Positions 9,018-16,293 of a stretch of 64,000 bases of DNA are shown piece by piece. The number at the start of each line of letters is the position of its first letter. Within the stretch, counting starts at the first letter, position 1. A program made the translations under genes and the position numbers. The DNA is from Foetidibacter luteolus (GTDB lineage: Bacteria; Bacteroidota; Bacteroidia; Chitinophagales; Chitinophagaceae): the NCBI RefSeq assembly GCF_009650435.1, contig NZ_VVIP01000091.1:1-64000 (forward strand), given 5' to 3'. The notes below the pieces were generated by a model. That model was given only the letters and a program-made list of their open reading frames with translations, made no database searches and was not told where the DNA came from.

Positions 9018-9857
9018 TTATTGTTTGGTGACAGTGTATTTTCCCCGCTGAAAATCTACCTGTATTTTATAAGTGCCGCCTGCGGCAGGGCCCGGGAAGT
9101 TATCACTCCAGTTAAACCCAAAATCTCCGCCATCGGCGCTTTGGTCTGCGGTTTTCTTACATGCGAACTTGTTGCCCCAATCGCCATTTTTCGGGATGAA
9201 AAGGTATTGCTTGCCACCGGCTAACGGAACGGTTAATTCATACAATGTTTCGCTAACCCTGGTAAATTGCTGGGAAGGAACCGGTACAGGGTTATCCCAA
9301 CCGCCATCTGTTGCATCGCCTACGAGGAAAAGTTCTCCTGTTGTTGGCGGGGCTACTTTTGGAGGGATGGCATAAGGTGTTACCCGAAACGACAGGGCGT
9401 TGGAACTTAAGGTAGCTGAATTATTAACGAGGTTTGATTTAACCCTTATCTCAATCTGGTGAGGAATGCCGGGTACCAACTGCAACTGGTTCAATAAATA
9501 GTCGTTAATCTCTGATACCTTAAAGGATTTGCCCAACTCTTTGCTAACCGCAACGGTTTGCTTCTGGGGATTAGAGAAGCTGGCGCCAACTGTATCTATC
9601 TCAATAAGGTATGACACATCCTGTGAACTTACGCCGGTTGTAAACCTATAATCAGGATTTGTCCAGTTTAATGAGATAGCGGATTTATCTGCGTCTGCAA
9701 AGTTGAGATTAATTGAATCAGTCGTCGCATTCGTCACTGCTGTGAGTTCAGGCGGGGTACCCCCTTCCAGGAAAACCTGGTTTTCATCTTTCTCACATGA
9801 TAACAGCATAACTGCTGCAAGGAGTGAGAGCGTTATAGATTGAATAATATTTTTCAT
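9018..9857 (-). CDS. SusE-domain outer-membrane lipoprotein
   Basis: A 279-residue lipoprotein with Cys21 in the context VMLLSCEKD. One SusE-type Ig-like domain covers about residues 35-160 (SLNWTNPDYRFTTG near residue 63). A single C-terminal binding unit begins LFLVGDATDGGWDNPVP near 197. It is a shorter paralogue of the next gene and sits in the usual susE position, 20 bases after susD. It probably works as a glycan-capturing accessory of the SusCD complex on the cell surface. Confidence 0.88.
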   Translation of the reverse strand: MKNIIQSITLSLLAAVMLLSCEKDENQVFLEGGTPPELTAVTNATTDSINLNFADADKSAISLNWTNPDYRFTTGVSSQDVSYLIEIDTVGASFSNPQKQTVAVSKELGKSFKVSEINDYLLNQLQLVPGIPHQIEIRVKSNLVNNSATLSSNALSFRVTPYAIPPKVAPPTTGELFLVGDATDGGWDNPVPVPSQQFTRVSETLYELTVPLAGGKQYLFIPKNGDWGNKFACKKTADQSADGGDFGFNWSDNFPGPAAGGTYKIQVDFQRGKYTVTKQ

Positions 9858-9877
9858 TGCAAAAATTTTAATGATAA

Positions 9878-11497
9878 TTAATACCCTGTGTTCTGGGTAA
9901 GGTTAGGATTCGCTGTTATATTGGATGCCGGTACAGGATAAATATTGTATTTGGCATCAACGCCGGTACCGGATGCCACACCCCCTTTCCAGGGCCACAG
10001 GTAAGTGCCGGTAGTAAGCAACCCGTAACGGATAAGGTCTGTACGGCGGTGCCCCTCCCAATACAATTCCCTTGCTCTTTCATCCAGCACCAGTTGCAAC
10101 GATAAATCAGCCGTTTTTAATTCACCCACATTTCCGGGGCCGTAGCTTTGGCCATAAGCCCTGTACCTTATTTTATTCAGGTATTCCAAAGCCTTGGCTG
10201 CACTGCCGCCACCGCCACGTAACTGCGCTTCGGCATACACCAGGTACATTTCAGAAAGGCGGAAAACAGGGAAATCAATATCAGCAAAATCTCGTTTAGT
10301 GTCTGAAACAGGGTTGCCATCGGAACGGATATTCCTGTACTTGTTTACGTGTACACCGTTGTTGAAATCGCTGATATCATTTATCACTATCTGCGAAGCG
10401 CCTGTACCGTATTTTGAAGTGGTAAACCTTGCTCTTTTATCAGTACCGCCTGTAGGATCGCTGAATTTTGCAGACAGGGCCGATGTTGCCCTGTAACCAT
10501 ACCAGCCGCCGCTTACGCCAAAATCCGAATGATCATCCCCTGAAGCGCAATGCACAAAGAAGGTAGTGTTGCCATAAGACTGGGTGCGCAGGCCATCGCA
10601 GGTTATGGCGAATATAAATTCGTTTTTCTGCGTCTCGTTATCAGCCATGAACAGTCTTGCGTATTCCGGTTGCAGCTCATAACCGGCTGTGATAACTTTT
10701 TCTGCATAGGTAAGCGCATCTGCGGCCCTTGCAGTACCGGTGTACACTTCTGCATTCAGGTACAACCGCGCCAGCAAAGCCCAGGCTGAAGCCTGATCCA
10801 CTCTGCCATATTCGGCAGTTTTGGCAGCGGCCATTTTAGATTCTATGTCCAGCAATTCGCTTTCTATGTAATCAAAAAGGTCTTTACGGGAAATTTCTTT
10901 TGGCAGGTCCGTGCCTATGGCATTTTCTTCAGTAATAAAGGTTGATTTGCCAAACAGATCCAACATTACCCAGTAGTTAAATGCCCTTAAGAACCTCACT
11001 TCCGCAACTGAGTTTTTAATATCTGTTGCCTCGGCGCCGGTAATGCCACGGGAGGCAAGCTTATCATCTGTAGATTCCCGCAGGTACTCGTTACTGATGG
11101 TGATGTTATAAATGGGCCTTGCATACATGCCCAATAAAAAAGGATCGGAACTGCTCCATTTTAAGCCATGGAAATCTTTGATGGTCTGGTCGTTCCAGGC
11201 AACTACCGCTTCATCGGTAGGTAATTCCTGGCAGTTGAAGAAACCCCTGATAAATGGAGATTGGGAGCCTTCGTCAAGCCCTTGTATATCAGAGCTGCCT
11301 GCCGGGCCTGTGTTACCAGTGCTGGCAAGGCCGCCATACACTTTTGCCAATACGCTTTTGTAACCGGCTGCAGTTGAGTAAGTGGTTGCCGGCGTTAAAT
11401 CATTTTGCGGGTATAGGTCCAGCTTTTTGGCACATGACGATACTGTAGCCGCGGCCACACACGCTATAAAGATGTTTCTTATTTTAATACTTTTCAT
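9878..11497 (-). CDS. SusD/RagB-family nutrient-binding outer-membrane lipoprotein
   Basis: A 539-residue SusD homologue. The lipobox is VSSCAKK (Cys22), followed by the typical YPQNDLTPATTY segment. Further in are AEVRFLRAFNYWVMLDLFG near residue 165, and a C-terminal MYLVYAEAQLRGG and LDERARELYWEGHRRTDLIR pair characteristic of the family's TPR-based fold. SusD forms the lid on the SusC barrel and delivers glycan to it. The spacing to susC is 19 bases, so the two are surely co-transcribed. Full length for the family. Confidence 0.96.
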   Translation of the reverse strand: MKSIKIRNIFIACVAAATVSSCAKKLDLYPQNDLTPATTYSTAAGYKSVLAKVYGGLASTGNTGPAGSSDIQGLDEGSQSPFIRGFFNCQELPTDEAVVAWNDQTIKDFHGLKWSSSDPFLLGMYARPIYNITISNEYLRESTDDKLASRGITGAEATDIKNSVAEVRFLRAFNYWVMLDLFGKSTFITEENAIGTDLPKEISRKDLFDYIESELLDIESKMAAAKTAEYGRVDQASAWALLARLYLNAEVYTGTARAADALTYAEKVITAGYELQPEYARLFMADNETQKNEFIFAITCDGLRTQSYGNTTFFVHCASGDDHSDFGVSGGWYGYRATSALSAKFSDPTGGTDKRARFTTSKYGTGASQIVINDISDFNNGVHVNKYRNIRSDGNPVSDTKRDFADIDFPVFRLSEMYLVYAEAQLRGGGGSAAKALEYLNKIRYRAYGQSYGPGNVGELKTADLSLQLVLDERARELYWEGHRRTDLIRYGLLTTGTYLWPWKGGVASGTGVDAKYNIYPVPASNITANPNLTQNTGY

Positions 11498-11516
11498 TGT
11501 GTCAATTTTTCAATTA

Positions 11517-14500
11517 CTAAAAATCAAGGTTTACGCCAAGTGAATAAATGCGGGGACGTGGATAGATGTTGTTATCAACTCCCGAGTCACTTGCATTTTC
11601 AGGATCTAACCCTTTATATTTAGTGATGATGAAAACGTTTTGGATGCTCGCCGCAATTCTTAAGCTGGCTTTGTTGCTAAACACTTTGCCGGCATTGTAA
11701 CCAAAATTGATATTGTCCAACCGCAGGAAAGAGGCATTCTCTATGTAATAATCAGAGAGGTATTGGTTGTTTTCAAAACGTGTTTCAAGATAGTTGCCGG
11801 AAACATTGCCAATGAAGTTGATTGGGTTTTTAATGGCCCTTAGCACACCACTGTTTGAGTGATAGTTGTTGTACAGGTAGTTGCCAAAATATCCATGTGC
11901 TGCCAGGCTTAGGCTAAACTGTTTGTAAGTAAGCTGTGTATTAATGCCCAGCAGTACATCAGCGGCAGGTTTCTTGTAAAAATACCTGTCATCGTTGTTA
12001 ACAATACCATCGCGGTTAATGTCTTCATACAACCCCTCAATAGGAAGCCCTGTTTTTGAATCGTAAACCTGTTTGTATACATTAAAGGTATATGGGGCGT
12101 AGCCTACAAAATGTTTGCCCACGTTGTTGCCTGTACCGCCGCTGATACCGCTCACATCAATGCCTTTAAAGTTAGCGTCCTGCTGTTTTAACAGGTTGGT
12201 AATTTTAGAGGTATTATAGGTATAGTTAAAGCCAAAGTCCCAGGAGAAATTGGTGGTTTTAACAGGTGTTGTGTTAAGGGTAAATTCTACACCCCTCACT
12301 TCCATATTGCCTACGTTAATGGTAATCCTGTTTACAAAGTTGGCGCCTGGGGCTACCGGCACCTCGCTTAACAGGTCTTTGGTTTTTTTGAAGTAGTAGT
12401 CAACACTGCCTGATATCCTGTTGTTGAGAAATCCAAAATCAATACCAACGTTAGAGGTTGTGGTGGTTTCCCATTTCAAGCTCCTGTCATATCCTTCCGG
12501 GCGCAAATAAGAATAATAAGTGTCACCGAATAAATATTGAGCAGATACATTGCTCCTGGTGTACCTGGGCAGGTAAGAGTAATAGCCTATGCCATCCTGC
12601 TGCCCGGTTATGCCCCAGCCCAGCCTGAGCTTTAACTCAGTAACGGCAGGTATCATCTGGAAAAATTCTTCACGCAGTTTCCATGCTGCGGCAAAGGCGG
12701 GAAAGTAGCCCACCCTGTTTTCGGGGGCAAACTTAGAGCTGGCATCTCTTCTCAATGAACCGGTAAGAAGGTACTTATCCGCGATGGTTATGTTAACCCT
12801 TGCCAGGTAAGACTCCAGGCGATATTGCGGCTTATCAGTCAGGAATACCGGCTCTGAACCCTGGATGGTATCTTTTTTACCGGGGTTATTTACATCGGCT
12901 ATTGCCCTATAGCTAAATGCGGCGTAATTATTAACATTGGTAGTAAAATCCTGGTAGGTGTGGCCCACCAAAACATCAAACTTGCTTTTCAGGCTTTTTA
13001 TATCCTTTGCGTAAAACAATGAAACATCAGCAAGTGTATTTTGCTTTTTCTGCTGGTAGTAAGTTCTTCTTCCACCGGTTTTGTAGTTGGTGGCAGATAA
13101 GGAATCTATATTATCATTACCTGAACCTTTTGTATTGTCAAGCCCAAAGTTGGCCTGCAGGTGCAGGTCTGGTAAAAAATGCAGTTTGTAGTCAAACTGT
13201 ATGTTTCCAATAAGCCTGTTAACATTAGAAGTATTGTGCCTTAAATTCAAAAGGCCAATGGGGTTGCGGGTGGAAAGGTCTATGGCGCTGTCGTTGTTCT
13301 GGCGCCATTCGTAGTAACCGCCAAAATTTACTGTATGCGATTTATCGTCCATTACCGGCTTTGTAGGGTCGAAGGAAACAGCAGACCCGATAGCCCCCTC
13401 ATCTGCAAAGCGGTTGCTTGTTCTGCTGGCTTTTAAAGCCAGGTTAACAGATAAATGGTCATCAAAGAATTTGGGGTTAAGGTTTAAAGAAGAGGAAAGC
13501 CTCTTAAAATTGTTAGTTTGTAAAACGCCGTCCTGGTTAAGGTAGCCTACCGAAATACGGAAAGGTACGGTGCCAATGCTTCCGGTAGCGCTAAGGTTAT
13601 TATCGTAACCAACAGCGCTGCGGTATATTTCATCCTGCCAGTTGGTTTTTGCAGTGCCCAACAAATCTTTGTATGCATTGCTGCCTGTTGTATTTGCATC
13701 GTCAATCACAATACTGCTTAGCTCATCTGCAGACAGTACATCTACCTGTTTGGCTACATTGGCAGAAGATACCATAGTGTTGTAGTTAAACTTTACTTTT
13801 CCCCTGTAACCCTTTTTTGTGGTAATGATAATCACACCATTAGATGCCCTGGCGCCGTATAAGGCTGTTGCAGACGCATCTTTCAACACGCTCATTGACT
13901 CAATATCGTTGGGGTTGATGGTGTTGAGCAAATTAGCCGATCCGGGCAGTGAATTGCTCTCTACCGGTACCCCGTCAATAACAATCAGCGGGTCGTTACT
14001 GGAGTTTAATGATGCGCCGCCACGTATGCGTATGCGGCTGCCCCCACCGGCAGAACCTCCTCCGCTTGTAACCTGCAGGCCCGCTACCTTGCCCTGCAGC
14101 AACTGCTCAGATGATGGGATGTTACCCTTCTGAAAATCCTTGGCAGATACAGAGGCCACGGAGCCGGTAAGGTCTCCCTTCTTACGGGTGCCGTAAGCAA
14201 TCACAATTACATCATTCAAAGGGTTGGATATACCCAACAGGGCCACTGTAATGTTGCCATTACCAATACTTACTTCTCTTGCAGTGTAATTAATGTGAGA
14301 GATAAGCAATGTGGTGGCATTTTGCGGAACGGACAGGCGGAAAGCCCCGTCGGCCCCGGTTTGTGTACCGATAGTGGTGCTTTTAACCAGTACCGTTGCA
14401 CCCGCAAGGGGGGCGCCGCTGGAGTCTGTCACCCTGCCGGTAACAACCTTGTCCTGCGCCAGTGCGGGAAGGCAAAGGCATAGCAGTGGCAGAACAACCG

Positions 14501-14525
14501 AAAAGAACAGTTTAGTCAATTTCAT
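11517..14525 (-). CDS. SusC/RagA-family TonB-linked outer-membrane transporter
   Basis: A 1002-residue TonB-dependent transporter. A signal peptide is followed by a carboxypeptidase-regulatory-like domain (KVVTGRVTDSSGAPLAGATV, about residues 27-100). A TonB plug includes the conserved family segment RIRGGASLNSSNDPLIVIDG near residue 167. A 22-strand barrel ends in a terminal Phe. It imports oligosaccharide across the outer membrane using TonB energy. It is first in a susC-susD-susE-susF operon. The upstream 504-base gap contains two palindromes that match one before the NUDIX regulator gene. Confidence 0.97.
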   Translation of the reverse strand: MKLTKLFFSVVLPLLCLCLPALAQDKVVTGRVTDSSGAPLAGATVLVKSTTIGTQTGADGAFRLSVPQNATTLLISHINYTAREVSIGNGNITVALLGISNPLNDVIVIAYGTRKKGDLTGSVASVSAKDFQKGNIPSSEQLLQGKVAGLQVTSGGGSAGGGSRIRIRGGASLNSSNDPLIVIDGVPVESNSLPGSANLLNTINPNDIESMSVLKDASATALYGARASNGVIIITTKKGYRGKVKFNYNTMVSSANVAKQVDVLSADELSSIVIDDANTTGSNAYKDLLGTAKTNWQDEIYRSAVGYDNNLSATGSIGTVPFRISVGYLNQDGVLQTNNFKRLSSSLNLNPKFFDDHLSVNLALKASRTSNRFADEGAIGSAVSFDPTKPVMDDKSHTVNFGGYYEWRQNNDSAIDLSTRNPIGLLNLRHNTSNVNRLIGNIQFDYKLHFLPDLHLQANFGLDNTKGSGNDNIDSLSATNYKTGGRRTYYQQKKQNTLADVSLFYAKDIKSLKSKFDVLVGHTYQDFTTNVNNYAAFSYRAIADVNNPGKKDTIQGSEPVFLTDKPQYRLESYLARVNITIADKYLLTGSLRRDASSKFAPENRVGYFPAFAAAWKLREEFFQMIPAVTELKLRLGWGITGQQDGIGYYSYLPRYTRSNVSAQYLFGDTYYSYLRPEGYDRSLKWETTTTSNVGIDFGFLNNRISGSVDYYFKKTKDLLSEVPVAPGANFVNRITINVGNMEVRGVEFTLNTTPVKTTNFSWDFGFNYTYNTSKITNLLKQQDANFKGIDVSGISGGTGNNVGKHFVGYAPYTFNVYKQVYDSKTGLPIEGLYEDINRDGIVNNDDRYFYKKPAADVLLGINTQLTYKQFSLSLAAHGYFGNYLYNNYHSNSGVLRAIKNPINFIGNVSGNYLETRFENNQYLSDYYIENASFLRLDNINFGYNAGKVFSNKASLRIAASIQNVFIITKYKGLDPENASDSGVDNNIYPRPRIYSLGVNLDF

Positions 14526-14763
14526 ACATCATAGCATTTAAGGTTTATACATATTTCAGGCAAAAAACAGTTATGGGGCACAGGCTGGTAGCCCGCCCAA
14601 AGGCAGTAATAAATGAGTTTTATACTTATGTGGAAAGTTGATGATGGTTTTTGCGCTAACAAAAGGCAAGGCAAAGCAAATTGCATACACCCCAGGCAAA
14701 GCGGTTATGGCGGCAAAGCAGTTTAGTCTCATATAAAGCAAGCAATTTTTTGTTGGGCTTAAA

Positions 14764-14807
14764 GTGTAATATTTACACAATCTTGAACAAATGTGTATAA
14801 ATTACAC
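14764..14807 (-). promoter_or_regulatory. Paired palindromic operator candidates upstream of susC
   Basis: GTGTAATATTTACAC at 14764-14778 and GTGTATAAATTACAC at 14793-14807 are 15-base palindromes or near-palindromes whose starts are 29 bases apart. A third related site, GTGTGATAAATACAC, lies at 15852-15866 before the regulator gene. The shared pattern is GTGT, seven mostly A/T bases, ACAC. The likely binder is the NUDIX/winged-helix protein encoded between them. That assignment is inference. Confidence 0.6.
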
Positions 14808-14900
14808 AAAACCGCCAAAATTTTTTGCCATTTTGTTAAAATTTTAATGTGGGGGCGGTAATTAAGTGGATAACACGTAAAAATTAACGGCCACATAATG

Positions 14901-14977
14901 CCGCCCAGGATTACCAGGCGTACAAGAGTGCGACGCAAGGGACGCCCAATAGCAGTTCCTCCTGCCGGGCCCATAAT
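14901..14977. repeat. Family 2 repeat, reverse orientation
   Basis: Contains TGCGACGCAA at 14929-14938, flanked by GTACAAGAG and by a GCAGTTCCTCCTGCCGGGCC segment. Both flanks recur in reverse complement at 62571-62630. It lies between the NUDIX regulator and susC. Confidence 0.75.
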
Positions 14978-15029
14978 GATTCTTACCATGCCCATCGGGC
15001 ATGATGGTTTTTACAGCCGTGTGATTGGG

Positions 15030-15791
15030 CTAAAAATCAATGCCGGTAAGCTTTCTCTTGGTTTTTTCGTACTTGTCAAAGTTAAACTGGTACAGCTTGC
15101 CTGGGCGGTGGGGCACATCATCTTCAAATTCGCCAGTGTCAATCAAAAAATCCATCGCAAAGAATTTCTTGCGAAAATTGCGCCTGTCTAATTTGGTGTC
15201 CAGTATGGCTTCGTAAAGGTTCTGCAGTTCGCGTAAGGAGAATTTTTCAGGTAAAAGGTTAAAGCCGAGCGGGTGTTCCAGTATTCTTTTCTGAAGCCAT
15301 TTATAGCATTCGGTAAGTATTTCCTTGTGGTCAAAAGCCATTGTTTTAATGGCGTTTACGTTGTGCCAGTGCAACTCGTTGTCCATCTTCTTCAAATGGT
15401 GGTGCTGTATATTCAGCAGCGAGCAATAGGCAACGGTAAGTACCCGGCCGCCGGGGTGGCGCCTGGGATTGCTAAAGGTTTTTACCTGTTCAAGGTACAC
15501 ATCATCCATACCCGTCCTTTCCCGCAAAACGCGGTAAGCGGCATCGTCCAGTTCTTCGTTATTGTCTGCAAAGTCGCCCAGAAAGCTCCATTCGCCCTTA
15601 AAAATCTCAAGGTCGCTGCGTATCAACAGCACTTTAAGCTCGTTTTCTTCAAAGCCAAAAATTACACAGTCAACGGTTATGGGTACCCTTGGGTAAGATG
15701 CTACCAGTTTTTCGGCATCTTTTATCAAAGTTATTTCGGTTACTCCCTGTTCAGTTTGAGCAGTTGTTTCAATTGTCATGATGGCAAACAT
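15030..15791 (-). CDS. NUDIX-domain winged-helix transcriptional regulator (NrtR/AraR-like), degenerate Nudix box
   Basis: A 253-residue protein, or 249 if it starts at the second ATG (15779). A Nudix fold spans about residues 37-170 and a winged helix about 175-240 (KLDRRNFRKKFFAMDFL near 200). The Nudix box region, residues 72-95, reads RVLRERTGM where an active enzyme has REUxEExGU. Two of the catalytic glutamates are therefore missing, and hydrolysis is unlikely. Proteins of this design are known transcription factors (NrtR, and Bacteroides AraR for arabinose). It sits upstream of susC on the same strand, so it is the probable regulator of the sus operon, with a sugar derivative as the likely effector. 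Confidence 0.85.
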   Translation of the reverse strand: MFAIMTIETTAQTEQGVTEITLIKDAEKLVASYPRVPITVDCVIFGFEENELKVLLIRSDLEIFKGEWSFLGDFADNNEELDDAAYRVLRERTGMDDVYLEQVKTFSNPRRHPGGRVLTVAYCSLLNIQHHHLKKMDNELHWHNVNAIKTMAFDHKEILTECYKWLQKRILEHPLGFNLLPEKFSLRELQNLYEAILDTKLDRRNFRKKFFAMDFLIDTGEFEDDVPHRPGKLYQFNFDKYEKTKRKLTGIDF

Positions 15792-15851
15792 TTTATAAAG
15801 GGATCGGACAAGGATGGTGTTGCGGGCTCTAAATTAAGAATTTTAAATAAT

Positions 15852-15866
15852 GTGTGATAAATACAC
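15852..15866 (-). promoter_or_regulatory. Palindromic operator candidate before the NUDIX regulator
   Basis: GTGTGATAAATACAC, the same length and half-sites as the pair before susC. It lies 61 bases upstream of the first start codon of the regulator, consistent with autoregulation. Confidence 0.55.
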
Positions 15867-15977
15867 TTTAAATTTTTATCCATCATTTTTGTATCAAACA
15901 CAATGACACAGGTGTTTTTACATCGTACACCGTACATTCCACATCTTACCTATCACAAGTACTTCGTACTTGCCTTT

Positions 15978-16130
15978 GGGGGTGTTCCTCGTGACTCGGG
16001 TCGGGCAGAACTGCGTTCGCAACCTTCGTCAAAGCAACATTTAGTTGCTTTTTCTCGGTTGTGCTACTACTCCGGCACAAAATCCGTGCTGCGATGGCCT
16101 CACCGGGGTAGCCGCTTCAATCCCTCACCC
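15978..16130 (-). repeat. Family 1 repeat, long variant
   Basis: A reverse-orientation copy with its two ends conserved (GGGGGTG and CTTCAATCCCTCACCC) and about 50 extra bases in the middle, including AACATTTAGTTGC. It is preceded at about 15915-15972 by a TACGATGT-type tract. Together these fill most of the divergent gap between the NUDIX regulator and the FAD/Fe-S dehydrogenase. TAAATTTG at 16256-16263 may be the -7 box of the latter. Confidence 0.75.
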
Positions 16131-16293
16131 AAGGTGTAGCACGCTTTTATTTTGCAGGCGGGCCGCTAAGTTAACGGTTATGCCTGCCGGCACCTAAAAA
16201 CCGCGGCCAATAAACCGCTATGTACGGTAAGCTGCTGCCAAAGCGGCAAAACAACTAAATTTGCCATCCTTATAAGAAAAAGCGAGCTACATA

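Noticed and set aside
14295..14541. Plus-strand frames opposite the susC signal region
   Set aside because: Antisense shadows; the sus frame is fully conserved.
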